Shown here one piece after another: positions 6,181-13,792 of a DNA stretch of 42,909 nt. The notes beneath the pieces were generated by a model. That model ran no database searches, had not been told where the DNA came from, and saw only the letters and a list, made by a program, of their open reading frames with translations. Source of the stretch: Duganella sp. CF458. Lineage in GTDB: Bacteria; Pseudomonadota; Gammaproteobacteria; Burkholderiales; Burkholderiaceae_D. Within the stretch, counting starts at the first letter, position 1. Each line of letters starts with the position of its first letter. The stretch is from the NCBI RefSeq assembly GCF_900113115.1, contig NZ_FOOF01000027.1, positions 1-42,909 on the forward strand, given 5' to 3'. The position numbers were made by a program, and so were the translations under genes.

Positions 6181-6245
6181 TCACAAGTTCCAGTTGGCGT
6201 CCTTATGTTTGCTTCGCCACCGTAAAGCCGCGGCTGCGCTTGGGC

Positions 6246-6252
6246 GTTGGAT
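6246..6252 (+). other. Isolated attC right core (GTTGGAT)
   Basis: GGGCGTTGGATC matches the GTTRRRY core 10 bp before the next start codon, as at other cassette boundaries here. The gap upstream (6181-6245) has only a weak inner pairing (GGCG..CGCC) and no good left core, so a complete attC is not demonstrated. Confidence 0.3.
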
Positions 6253-6261
6253 CAATTGAAT

Positions 6262-6816
6262 ATGACGAACCCGCAAGGATTTGCCCAGAATTTGCGCACA
6301 GCAGAACAAGCCAGAAAGGTTGCCATCAGCATGCTGGCTTCAGGCGATTTCAGGGAAATGAAGGCAATGCTCATCGATGGCCACATCGAAGAGTTCGAGG
6401 CTGGATGGGTCTACTATTATCAGTCCGCACGGTTTTTGGAGACCGGGGACTTTAGAGACTGTCTGGTCGGAAATGCGCCGCTCTTCGTACCTCGAAATGG
6501 CGCTCCCGCTACTTTTATCAGCTATCACCGACCCGCGGTGGAGTCGATGGAAGCGTTTTCCTTTTGTGGAGATGCGAACGAAAAGGCAAATCCGGAGGTC
6601 GAGATATCTGGAGGACAGCCTGATTCGCTCAAGATTCCCGCCATCCAGTGCATCCGAACATACTCCGGCATTGGCCTAGCCGCAGCAAAAGAGGCGATCG
6701 ACAAATGCCTGTCAGGCGAAGTCGTGCGAGTCCCCACGCAGAGTGTTGAGATCGCCCGCGAGCTGGTTTCTGCGCTCAGACAGTTGAGCTTTGTGACCAT
6801 GGTGACCTACGGCTGA
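6262..6816 (+). CDS. YrhB/Imm35-like domain fused to L7/L12 C-terminal-like domain
   Basis: A 184-residue protein. Residues about 15-100 contain FEAGWVYYYQSARFLETGDF, then CLVGNAPLFVPRNG and FISYHRP, the pattern of YrhB (Imm35-type immunity) domains. From about residue 125 the pattern IQCIRTYSGIGLAAAKEAID, then a VRVPT strand and IARELVSALRQLSF, resembles the C-terminal domain of ribosomal protein L7/L12, which binds translational GTPases. The ATG at 6262 is preferred to an upstream in-frame TTG at 6247 inside the recombination core. YrhB-like proteins serve as chaperone-like or immunity proteins. A role in protecting translation is an inference from the fusion. No cognate toxin gene is visible nearby. 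Confidence 0.7.
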   Translation: MTNPQGFAQNLRTAEQARKVAISMLASGDFREMKAMLIDGHIEEFEAGWVYYYQSARFLETGDFRDCLVGNAPLFVPRNGAPATFISYHRPAVESMEAFSFCGDANEKANPEVEISGGQPDSLKIPAIQCIRTYSGIGLAAAKEAIDKCLSGEVVRVPTQSVEIARELVSALRQLSFVTMVTYG

Positions 6817-7011
6817 GAACGTTAGCGAACGGGATTGCCTGCCTCAGCGCTCGCGACTAGATTTGCCGAGCGTGAGAATTTGCGCATTTTGCATATGGAC
6901 AAGAATGCTATCCTGCCGCCGGCGACCGGTTAAGGCCTGTCGAACACCATATATTTCATTCTCATAATAGTCCGTCGCGCATGTACGCGATGAGCGCCCT
7001 TGGAGGAGCCA
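6817..7011 (+). other. Intergenic region with two inverted repeats
   Basis: After the YrhB-like gene, GCTGAG/CTCAGC and then CGCTCG/CGAGCG form two stems in the first 80 bases. GTTAGCG at 6824 resembles a recombination core but departs from GTTRRRY. No T run follows the stems. Good TATAAT- or TTGACA-type boxes are not obvious. The ankyrin gene start is preceded by TTGGAGGAGCC. Confidence 0.4.
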
Positions 7012-8355
7012 ATGTCACGTCTCGCAAGCACCCTGTATGCGGTGTTCACTTTGCTGTCGGCTAGTTGCGTGGCGACTTCCGCTGTTGCACCACTGCCGGC
7101 GATAGCTGCCGAGGCCAAGCCAGTTGATATCGATATTCTTCGGCTTGCAGCGCAAGGCGATGCGATTCAGCTCAAGGGCCTGCTGGCAAAAGGTGGTAAT
7201 CCCGATGCGGTGGACAGTCGCGGCGTATCGGCTTTGTGGATTGCACTCGGTAGCGGAAATGCTGCAGTTGTTGAAGCTCTGCTGGATGCCGGCGCCAAGG
7301 GAATCAATGTCCCGGTGCGTATGCCTGACGGGAATTTGGTCACGCCGATCTACACGGCGGCCATGCGTGGCAACACCAATATCGTGCGTGCGTTGTTGGC
7401 CCGCGGTGCCGATCCGCAGTGGCGGGATAATCGCAAAACCGACATAGTGTTCCAGCTCGTGAATTGGCCCGATGCGAACGTTGAAACGTTGGGAGTCCTT
7501 CTCGATAGCGGCGTGAAGCTCGATAACCGCTTTAAAGACGGCGCCACCTATTTGATGGCCGCAGCGTTGACCGGCAAGCCCGAGACGGTGCAGCTACTGC
7601 TGGACCGGAAAGCGAATCCGAATGACGTGAACAATGGCGGCATTTCCGCCTTGGACTACGCAATGGCCGAATCGCGCGAAGACATCGTGGACATCCTTCT
7701 CGCCAACGGCGCCCGCACCGATTTGTTCCATGCCGACGGCTACACCACGCTGGACTATATTTCGCAGATCGAGAATGCGGCGGCCCGCGAAAGCATTCGC
7801 CAGAAGCTGGTGGCAAAGGGCGCAACGAAACTGACCAAGAACCGTCCAATGGATGAAGCTTTCCTCACGGCTGTCAAGAAGGGAGATATGGCCGGTGTCG
7901 AAAAGGCGTTGCAACAAGGCGCGGATTTGCACGTTCGAGTTGCGGGTACCTTCGGCGGCCGCAGCGCTCTGCACATGGCAATGCCATATCCGGCCGTCGT
8001 CAAACTCTTGCTGGACCGAGGCATCAGCGCCAATGTGTGGTGCGGTGGTACGTATTCGGCGCTGCATGAGGCTTCTGCGGTCGATGCCTCGCCGGACAGC
8101 ATCCGCTTGCTTGTGGAGCGGGGCGCTGACATCAACGGCGAGCATAAGTATGGCGGCACGCCTCTGGCGTTTGTCATCAAAAGCCACCGTAAGGACAAGG
8201 CCGAAATCGTAGCGCTATTGCTGCAACTTGGCGCAAACCCGGATGGACGTATGAGAAATGGTGAGCCTTCGATGCTGACCTATGCGCGAACCAAGGGGTT
8301 AAAAGAGATTGAGACCTTGCTGATCAATGCTGGCGCCACGGTGGCACAGCAGTGA
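7012..8355 (+). CDS. Exported ankyrin-repeat protein
   Basis: A 447-residue protein with an N-terminal signal sequence (LYAVFTLLSASCVATSAVA, cleavage likely after AIAAEA near residue 35). Several ankyrin repeats follow, for example LRLAAQGDAIQLKGLLAKGG, then SALWIALGSGNAAVVEALLD, PIYTAAMRGNTNIVRALLAR, YLMAAALTGKPETVQLLLDR, ALDYAMAESREDIVDILLAN, then a second block from residue about 280 (AFLTAVKKGDMAGVEKALQQ to LKEIETLLINAGA). Ankyrin repeats bind other proteins, and periplasmic ankyrin proteins often accompany effector or immunity loci. The ATG has a strong ribosome-binding site (GGAGGA). Confidence 0.85.
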   Translation: MSRLASTLYAVFTLLSASCVATSAVAPLPAIAAEAKPVDIDILRLAAQGDAIQLKGLLAKGGNPDAVDSRGVSALWIALGSGNAAVVEALLDAGAKGINVPVRMPDGNLVTPIYTAAMRGNTNIVRALLARGADPQWRDNRKTDIVFQLVNWPDANVETLGVLLDSGVKLDNRFKDGATYLMAAALTGKPETVQLLLDRKANPNDVNNGGISALDYAMAESREDIVDILLANGARTDLFHADGYTTLDYISQIENAAARESIRQKLVAKGATKLTKNRPMDEAFLTAVKKGDMAGVEKALQQGADLHVRVAGTFGGRSALHMAMPYPAVVKLLLDRGISANVWCGGTYSALHEASAVDASPDSIRLLVERGADINGEHKYGGTPLAFVIKSHRKDKAEIVALLLQLGANPDGRMRNGEPSMLTYARTKGLKEIETLLINAGATVAQQ

Positions 8356-8399
8356 TGAAAAGGCTGGCGATGAACTTTATCTATTTATGAGGAGGTACT

Positions 8400-8786
8400 T
8401 TGTCAAATCGTTTTGACCGCTATAACGGACATTTGATTGCGCTGCTAAAAGAGTCGATTTCGTGTTCGCCCGAAAGCTGGCAGGCAGGATACCTGACCAT
8501 TGATTGCGACGGCTCTTACATGAACTATTCGCTCAAGAATGCGAGCAGCGAAGACAAGGCGCAAATCAGTGGCCAGCTGCGACAGCTCTGCGAAGACCTT
8601 TACGTCGAGATGCGGGAGTCGGGAGATTGGTGGGTCAAGGCGGTGCTGCATTTCTTCCGGGAGGATGGCTCCTGGTCGTACAAACTTGATTTCACCTACC
8701 AGGACCAAACTGCAACCCTGCAGCATTTGGAGCGCCAGCCTCACCAGGAGAGCAAGACGAAACCTTGGTGGAAATTCTGGAGCTGA
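8400..8786 (+). CDS. YezG/DUF600-like small protein, TTG start
   Basis: A 128-residue soluble protein beginning MSNRFDRYNGHLIALLKESI. It contains PESWQAGYLTIDCDGSYMNY, LRQLCEDLYVEMRESGDWW and DGSWSYKLDFTYQDQ, a pattern similar to YezG/DUF600-type immunity proteins of polymorphic toxin systems. The start is TTG at 8400, decided by a near-perfect ribosome-binding site (GAGGAGGTACT) just upstream; no ATG is available there. The C-terminus is KPWWKFWS. It follows the ankyrin gene by 44 bp and precedes a SUKH gene, so it may be cotranscribed with them. Family assignment is by pattern only. Confidence 0.65.
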   Translation: MSNRFDRYNGHLIALLKESISCSPESWQAGYLTIDCDGSYMNYSLKNASSEDKAQISGQLRQLCEDLYVEMRESGDWWVKAVLHFFREDGSWSYKLDFTYQDQTATLQHLERQPHQESKTKPWWKFWS

Positions 8787-8834
8787 GTCGCTTCTCGCCC
8801 GTAGCAGAAACTTTAAGAACCTGGATCTGATCAA

Positions 8835-9629
8835 ATGGAACAACTGAATGACCTCATACGCGCCCAGCTCAAACGCGATTTGATTCGCGATAGAGCGTTG
8901 CCGTTCGAGCCGGAATTTCATCGAACAACCGATTTGGAACGATCGATTCTCGACCGCTTCGGCCGACCTGGGGCCGAGTTCATTATCAGCCAATATGATC
9001 TCGTCCCTTCTTTCGATGCCACCTGTCCGTGGCAGATCGAAGGCATGGAGGCCATCGATGCTGTGGAGCAGGTGCTATCGCCACTTCGCCGGCTGCTTCC
9101 GGAGTTTTTAACAACGCTGGAAGAACGAATTCGGTGGGTCGTGCCAGTGCGCAGCGAGGGCGCTTGGAAGCTTGTTTATCTTGTTGACCGGGCACTGTAT
9201 GACGGCCGGCCTTACTACGAACTGATCGTCGGTGGCGCCCCAAATCCAACACCGCGACTCTCGGAGCGGGCGGAGGCCATGGGGTGGATCGTACCTCAAT
9301 CGATGCGCGAACTGTGCATGGTCCATGACGGCCTGGGTGCTCTTGAGGGCGGAATGCTTGCTAGCCGAAACTTGGTGGATCTGGGCGAACTCATGGATCC
9401 GATCGCGAAGGAACAAGGCTTCCTTCCTGACGATTACCAGTTTCAAGATCTGCTTGAGTTCTGCTCGGATGGCGCGGGCAATTGCCAAGCCTTCCACCGC
9501 CACAGTCGCGACGACGCGGATCCGCTCACAGTCGATTGGGATCATGAGACACGCGAGATTTCTGGCGAGATGCCGTTTTTTGAATTTGCCGATGAAAGGC
9601 TGCTAGGCCAGATTCTCGATGAAGAGTGA
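8835..9629 (+). CDS. SUKH/SMI1-KNR4-like protein
   Basis: A 264-residue soluble protein. The C-terminal half has the SUKH pattern: SMRELCMVHDGLGALEGGML, then LVDLGELMDP, then YQFQDLLEFCSDGAGNCQAF and a strand with PLTVDWDHETREI before FFEFADERL. SUKH domains are the commonest immunity proteins for contact-dependent and other polymorphic nuclease toxins. The N-terminal 110 residues are a separate region that I do not recognise. No toxin gene lies adjacent. The immunity role is inferred from the family. Confidence 0.7.
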   Translation: MEQLNDLIRAQLKRDLIRDRALPFEPEFHRTTDLERSILDRFGRPGAEFIISQYDLVPSFDATCPWQIEGMEAIDAVEQVLSPLRRLLPEFLTTLEERIRWVVPVRSEGAWKLVYLVDRALYDGRPYYELIVGGAPNPTPRLSERAEAMGWIVPQSMRELCMVHDGLGALEGGMLASRNLVDLGELMDPIAKEQGFLPDDYQFQDLLEFCSDGAGNCQAFHRHSRDDADPLTVDWDHETREISGEMPFFEFADERLLGQILDEE

Positions 9630-9673
9630 TCGATGGTTCGGCGGCCGCGGTGGCAGGAAACTAAGGGGGTATT

Positions 9674-10072
9674 GTGATCGAGGGACCTTTTTATCATGGC
9701 ACCAAGGCCGACCTGAAGGTTGGAGACCTGATTGAGCGCGGCTTTTCCTCCAATTACGGGACGCGGCGGCAGGCCAATTTCGTCTATCTCTCCGCGACCC
9801 TGGAAGCGGCAACCTGGGGAGCCGAATTGGCGGTAGGAGAAGGGCGGGGCAGGATCTATATCGTGGAGCCGACGGGGGCGATTGAGGACGATCCAAACCT
9901 GACGAACAAGCGCTTTCCCGGCAATCCGACCAAGTCATATCGCTCGCGTGAACCGCTGCGTGTCACCGGTGAAGTCGTGGAGTGGACAGGCCATCCGCCA
10001 GAACGGCTTCGTGAAATGCTTGACCACCTTGAAAAACTCAAGGAGCAGGGCATTGAAGCAATCGAAGAATAG
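9674..10072 (+). CDS. arr: Rifampin ADP-ribosyltransferase (Arr family)
   Basis: A 132-residue protein with the whole Arr signature: FYHGTKADLKVGDLIERGF near the start, then VYLSATLEAATWGAELAVGE, RIYIVEPTGAIEDDPNLT, KRFPGNPTKSYRSREPLRV, and a C-terminal LKEQGIEAIEE. Arr enzymes transfer ADP-ribose from NAD to the 23-hydroxyl of rifamycins, so resistance is the expected activity. The GTG start at 9674 is backed by AAGGGGG 6 bp upstream. The 3' end overlaps the Coq7-family gene, suggesting translational coupling. Chromosomal arr homologues are common in environmental bacteria, so activity here is not proven. Confidence 0.92.
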   Translation: MIEGPFYHGTKADLKVGDLIERGFSSNYGTRRQANFVYLSATLEAATWGAELAVGEGRGRIYIVEPTGAIEDDPNLTNKRFPGNPTKSYRSREPLRVTGEVVEWTGHPPERLREMLDHLEKLKEQGIEAIEE

Positions 10073-10589
10073 GGCGCACACGTTTGCGGAGCACGTTTTA
10101 AAGGTGAACCACGCTGGAGAGAATGGCGCGGTGCATATCTACGCAGGGCAGCTTGTTTTCGGGCGGTTGACGGCACCGGGGTTGGTGGCGGAACTGCGTG
10201 AGTTCAGGATTCATGAGGAAACGCATCGCGAGATCTTTGCGTCCGAGTTGCGGCGTCGCGGTATCAGGCGCTGCCGCAGCTTTGTCCTGTGCGCGATCGG
10301 AGGCTATGTACTTGGCCTGATGACCGGACTCTTTGGCAGGACAGCCATTGCGGCGACCACAGTGGCGGTGGAGCGCGTGGTGCTTGCCCACTTGCGGGAG
10401 CAGTTGCGCTTCCTGGACGGTAGCGATGCGGAGGCCGCGGCCGCTATCTCGCACATCGTCGCGGACGAGCAGGAACACCACGACCGCTCGGCAACTCACG
10501 CGGCTGAAGGCAAGTTCTGGCCCGCAGTCCTGTCTCCCGTCGTCGAAATTTCCACAGAATCAGTGATTTGGCTTGGCATGCGTTTGTGA
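10053..10589 (+). CDS. Coq7-family diiron demethoxyubiquinone hydroxylase-like protein
   Basis: A 178-residue protein with the four-helix diiron pattern of COQ7: Glu in VNHAGENGAVHIYAGQ, ExxH in HEETHRE, a further Glu and His in VERVVLAHLREQL, and ExxH in DEQEHHD. COQ7 enzymes hydroxylate demethoxyubiquinone in ubiquinone synthesis. Residues 85-105 are hydrophobic, for membrane association. The start is TTG at 10053, decided by AGGAG 8-12 bp upstream, and lies inside the arr 3' end. The sequence is closer to the short alphaproteobacterial or mitochondrial type than to the longer betaproteobacterial enzyme, so transfer is possible. Whether it is the sole ubiquinone hydroxylase of the cell cannot be seen. 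Confidence 0.8.
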   Translation: MKQSKNRAHTFAEHVLKVNHAGENGAVHIYAGQLVFGRLTAPGLVAELREFRIHEETHREIFASELRRRGIRRCRSFVLCAIGGYVLGLMTGLFGRTAIAATTVAVERVVLAHLREQLRFLDGSDAEAAAAISHIVADEQEHHDRSATHAAEGKFWPAVLSPVVEISTESVIWLGMRL

Positions 10590-10653
10590 GTGCGGAGCGC
10601 CGGGTTATGATTGTGCTCGATGCCGGGATCGACTGGCGACTAGGGGAGAGAAA

Positions 10654-11121
10654 ATGAAAAAAGTCTTGAGCGCGATCTTGCTGGCCGCGCTGGCCTGCTT
10701 GGCGCAGGCGCAATCGCAATCATCAACGCCGCCCGCATACGATGCCGAGCTGGCGAAGTCGTTGGGCGGGAATGAACATGGCATGCGCAAATACGTGTTC
10801 GTGGTGCTGCGTACGGGCCCGAACAAGGTGCCGGCGGGACAGGAACGAACCGAAATGTTCGCCGGCCATATGGCCAATATCCAGCGCCTGGCCGATGAGA
10901 GCAAGTTGGCCTATGCCGGCCCGCTGGATGGCGTCGGCGGCGCGCGCGGCATTTTCATCTTCGCAGTGGAAAGCATCGATGAGGCCAAGGCGCTGGTGGC
11001 GACAGATCCCGTCATCGTCAAAGGCGAAATGGTGGCGGAGTACCACACCCATTTCGGCTCGGCAGGACTGATGATGGTGAACCAGGTCCATTCGAAAATC
11101 ATGAAGCCGGCGGCAAAGTGA
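10654..11121 (+). CDS. Exported YCII-like domain protein
   Basis: A 155-residue protein with a signal peptide (MKKVLSAILLAALACLAQA). The mature part shows the YCII-like ferredoxin-fold pattern: KYVFVVLRTGPNK, then HMANIQRLADESKLAYAGPL, then RGIFIFAVESIDEAKALVAT and PVIVKGEMVAEYHTHFG. Cytoplasmic YCII proteins are thought to be small hydrolases or dehalogenase-like enzymes; the function of exported forms is unknown. The ATG has GGGGAGAG upstream. The stop overlaps the GTG start of the next gene (GTGA). Confidence 0.75.
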   Translation: MKKVLSAILLAALACLAQAQSQSSTPPAYDAELAKSLGGNEHGMRKYVFVVLRTGPNKVPAGQERTEMFAGHMANIQRLADESKLAYAGPLDGVGGARGIFIFAVESIDEAKALVATDPVIVKGEMVAEYHTHFGSAGLMMVNQVHSKIMKPAAK

Positions 11122-11438
11122 GATTCTCCACTGTCCGCACCTTCGCCATGTCGCTGCCGGACGTCAGCGAAGAGCCGCATCACAATTTCGGCTCGTTCCG
11201 CGTGAAGGGCAAGATATTCGTCACCACCCCTCCCGGGGAGGAATTCGTCCACATCTTCATTCCCGACGAAAAGCGCGATGAAGTACTGGAGCTGTATTCC
11301 TCCTTCGCGGAAAAGCTGGTATGGGGCAGCAAGGTGCTGGGCGTGCGGGTAGAACTGGCAAAGGCCGATGCAGCGGTGGTCAAGCGCCTGGTGAAGCAGG
11401 CGTGGGAGCATAAAGCGCCGAAACGCAAGGGTGCCTGA
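11118..11438 (+). CDS. MmcQ/YjbR-family protein
   Basis: A 106-residue protein with the MmcQ/YjbR pattern: TVRTFAMSLPDVSEEPHHNF, then SFRVKGKIFVTTPPGEE, and a C-terminal LVKRLVKQAWEHKAPKR (CyaY-like fold). Members are small DNA-binding-like proteins of unclear physiology. It starts with GTG overlapping the stop of the preceding YCII gene, so the pair is probably one translationally coupled unit. Confidence 0.8.
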   Translation: MRFSTVRTFAMSLPDVSEEPHHNFGSFRVKGKIFVTTPPGEEFVHIFIPDEKRDEVLELYSSFAEKLVWGSKVLGVRVELAKADAAVVKRLVKQAWEHKAPKRKGA

Positions 11439-11549
11439 CATTCACGCCGGGTATCCGGCCATTCGCCCCCCGGAATCAACCATTCGTCGGTTCGCCCAAC
11501 CGCACGGGGCAGGGCGGGATTAGCATCCAGATTTTGAGGAGGCCACACT

Positions 11550-12911
11550 GTGACGAAAATAACCGCGACTCTCTTCGTATCACTCTCTCTTCTGCTAGGC
11601 AACAGCGCGATGGCGGAAACCCCGCTCGAGCAGCGCCTTGATGCCGCGCTGGCGCCTATGTTCAAGCCGAATTGGCCAGGCGCCACGGTCATCGTCACGC
11701 GCGACGGCAAGCCGGTCTTCCGCAAGGCTTACGGCCTGGCCAACGTGGCGGAAAACACGCCAATGCAGCCGGACATGCAGTTTCGCATGGGTTCGATCAC
11801 CAAGCAGTTCACCGCAGTCGGCATCCTGATGCTGGCGGAGCAGGGCAAGCTGTCGGTGAAGGACGATATCCGCAAGTACCTGCCGGATTTCCCGGACAAG
11901 GGCCCTCGCATCACCATCGAACACCTGTTGCAGCACACCTCCGGCATCCCGAACTACACTGCGCTGAAAGGCTTCCGCGATCTGCCGGATGAAGGCGTCA
12001 CGCTCACGCAGGTGTTCGACGTTTTCGCCAAGGAGCCACTGGAATTCGCGCCGGGCGAGCGATACAGCTACAGCAATTCGGGCTACTTCCTGCTGGGCCT
12101 TATCATTGAAAAGCTGTCCGGCATGAAGTACCACGACTTCATCGCGAAGAACATCTTCGAGCCGCTAGCCATGCAGGACACAGCCCACGAAGGCTTCGAG
12201 CGCAGCGCCAAACGCCACATCAAGGGCCACCGCCTGAGCGGAAAAGAGATCGTGGCAGTGAAGGATATCGACGTGACCCTGGCCTATTCGGCCGGTGCGC
12301 TGGTGACTACGGCGGAGGATATGGCGCGCTGGGATGCAGCCGTCAGCGGCGGCAAGCTGCTCAAGCCGGCCACTTGGCGCCAGGCCTTCACGTCATGCCG
12401 CTTGCCGAAGGAGGCGCCATGCAACTATGGCTACGGCTGGCATATCGGCACGCTGTCGGGCCACAAGATGATCCACCATGGCGGCTCGATCCCGGGCTTT
12501 ACCGCACAGGCGCTGCGGCTGCCGGACGACAAGGTGTTTGTTGCGGTGCTCACCAACGGCAACGGCGGGGCGGTGAACACGCCGGTAATCGCCTACAAGG
12601 CGGCGGGCATTGCGATCGGCCAGCCGTTCGCCGAGTTCAAGCCGATTGCGCTGGCTCCGGAGTCGCTGGATGCCTTCGTCGGCACTTACGTCGGCACGGA
12701 CAAGGTCAAGCGCGTGGTGCGGCGCGACGGCGACAAACTGGTGCTGCAGCGAGAGGGGCGCGATGCCGCACCGATCATGGCGCATGCGCCGGACAGCTTC
12801 TACATGGAAGGATCGCTGGCGAGCCTTGAGTTCCAGCGCGGCGCGGACGGCAAGGTCCACAGCCTGCTGGTACGCCAGCCAGGCGCGGACGAGACGGCGC
12901 TGCGCCAGTAA
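11550..12911 (+). CDS. Secreted serine beta-lactamase-like hydrolase (paralogue)
   Basis: A 453-residue protein of the beta-lactamase/PBP-like serine hydrolase family. The signal peptide ends about residue 22 (LGNSAMA). The motifs are SITK (Ser82, Lys85), YSN at 174-176 and HGGSIPG near 311. The C-terminal DUF3471-like domain begins near DAFVGTYVGTDKVKRVVRR. The GTG start is supported by TTGAGGAGG upstream. It is clearly paralogous to the protein at 3728-5095 over its full length. GC content is higher and matches the core, so this copy is the likely chromosomal one. The substrate cannot be deduced. Confidence 0.88.
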   Translation: MTKITATLFVSLSLLLGNSAMAETPLEQRLDAALAPMFKPNWPGATVIVTRDGKPVFRKAYGLANVAENTPMQPDMQFRMGSITKQFTAVGILMLAEQGKLSVKDDIRKYLPDFPDKGPRITIEHLLQHTSGIPNYTALKGFRDLPDEGVTLTQVFDVFAKEPLEFAPGERYSYSNSGYFLLGLIIEKLSGMKYHDFIAKNIFEPLAMQDTAHEGFERSAKRHIKGHRLSGKEIVAVKDIDVTLAYSAGALVTTAEDMARWDAAVSGGKLLKPATWRQAFTSCRLPKEAPCNYGYGWHIGTLSGHKMIHHGGSIPGFTAQALRLPDDKVFVAVLTNGNGGAVNTPVIAYKAAGIAIGQPFAEFKPIALAPESLDAFVGTYVGTDKVKRVVRRDGDKLVLQREGRDAAPIMAHAPDSFYMEGSLASLEFQRGADGKVHSLLVRQPGADETALRQ

Positions 12912-12914
12912 AAA

Positions 12915-12945
12915 GAGGCCGCCAGCGCAGTTCCTGCTGGCGGCC
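12915..12945 (-). terminator. Rho-independent terminator (convergent)
   Basis: GGCCGCCAGC (12917-12926) and GCTGGCGGCC (12936-12945) form a perfect 10-bp stem with a 9-base loop. On the minus strand the stem is followed by TCTTTTTA, so it terminates the four minus-strand genes. It lies just after the plus-strand hydrolase and may serve both directions. Confidence 0.8.
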
Positions 12946-12960
12946 CGGACGTGCCCGCGG

Positions 12961-13359
12961 CTAGCGCGTCATGAGGGAGGCATAGGCCAGCGGTTTTTCT
13001 GGCAGGTCCTCATCTTGATAAACAATGCTGCCACTGACATAGCCTTGGCGCGAGATGACGATGTTGAGGGTCATTTTCTTGTCAACCGATTCAAACATGT
13101 TCTCACCCGTGGCTACAATTTCCCTTTCGGTCTGCTTGCCCACCTGCGCGTAAAGGTGGTTGGCAATGCGGTTGATGTACATCTTCTTGCCGTTGGAAAG
13201 ATAGTATTCGCCCTTGTAGGCTTGCAGGTCGTCCGGCCAGATAAAGTATGGCTGGGGTTTGGCGGCCGGAACGATCACCCGGCCGACATCGGCTTGTTGC
13301 TGCGCCAGGGCTTGCGTGCAGCACATGGCAAGCCCCAGTGTCGCAATTGTTCTTTTCAT
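12961..13359 (-). CDS. Small secreted protein, tandem family member 1
   Basis: A 132-residue protein with a signal peptide (MKRTIATLGLAMCCTQALA). The mature part contains IWPDDLQAYKGEYYLSNGKK, then MYINRIANHLYAQVGKQTER and FESVDKKMTLNIVISRQGYV, which are paralogous to the three proteins upstream at 13372-14749. It is the most diverged of the four. The pattern Y.G.Y.LSNGK..Y..R suggests a small beta domain like the C-terminal domain of the neighbouring serine hydrolases. Function is unknown. AAGGGGGCGCC precedes the start. Confidence 0.75.
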   Translation of the reverse strand: MKRTIATLGLAMCCTQALAQQQADVGRVIVPAAKPQPYFIWPDDLQAYKGEYYLSNGKKMYINRIANHLYAQVGKQTEREIVATGENMFESVDKKMTLNIVISRQGYVSGSIVYQDEDLPEKPLAYASLMTR

Positions 13360-13371
13360 GGCGCCCCCTTT

Positions 13372-13776
13372 TCAGCGTGAGGCGAATTCCACCAGCACGT
13401 GCACGAGGCCTGCGCTGCGATTGCTATCGACATAAGCTACATTGCCGGTGATCTGGCCGTCCCAAGTGTATTTGATGTGGACGGAAAGCTGGCCGTCCGC
13501 TGCGCTGAATTTGCGCAATCCTGTGGCGATCAGTTCGTGCTTCGGTAGCGAGCCAATCTGGCCGTACATCCTGGCGCCTTGCCTGGTGAGGTACAAGGTC
13601 TTGCCGTTGGCGAGCTGGTAGTCGCCAATAAATTCAAGGATTTCGTCGGGCCACAACGTAAGCGGCTTCACGTCCTTCTGGGCAGGCACCACAACTGTTT
13701 CGACCGAAGTCTGGCTTTGGGCGGGAACGCTAGAAGCGAAGAAGCCCAGGCCGCACGCGAGCAATAGGCGTTTCAC
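13372..13776 (-). CDS. Small secreted protein, tandem family member 2
   Basis: A 134-residue protein with the signal sequence MKRLLLACGLGFFASSVPAQ. The mature part has LWPDEILEFIGDYQLANGKT, LYLTRQGARMYGQIGSLPKH and FSAADGQLSVHIKYTWDGQI, and ends VEFASR. The start is GTG at 13776, chosen because AGGGAGGCTATC lies directly upstream. A longer frame with an upstream ATG would lack a signal peptide. It is paralogous to members 1, 3 and 4 and probably cotranscribed with them. No family name is recognised. Confidence 0.75.
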   Translation of the reverse strand: MKRLLLACGLGFFASSVPAQSQTSVETVVVPAQKDVKPLTLWPDEILEFIGDYQLANGKTLYLTRQGARMYGQIGSLPKHELIATGLRKFSAADGQLSVHIKYTWDGQITGNVAYVDSNRSAGLVHVLVEFASR

Positions 13777-13792
13777 GATAGCCTCCCTAAGG

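Noticed and set aside
6824..6830. GTTAGCG as an attC core after the YrhB-like gene
   Set aside because: It departs from GTTRRRY, has no left partner and is embedded in ordinary hairpins.
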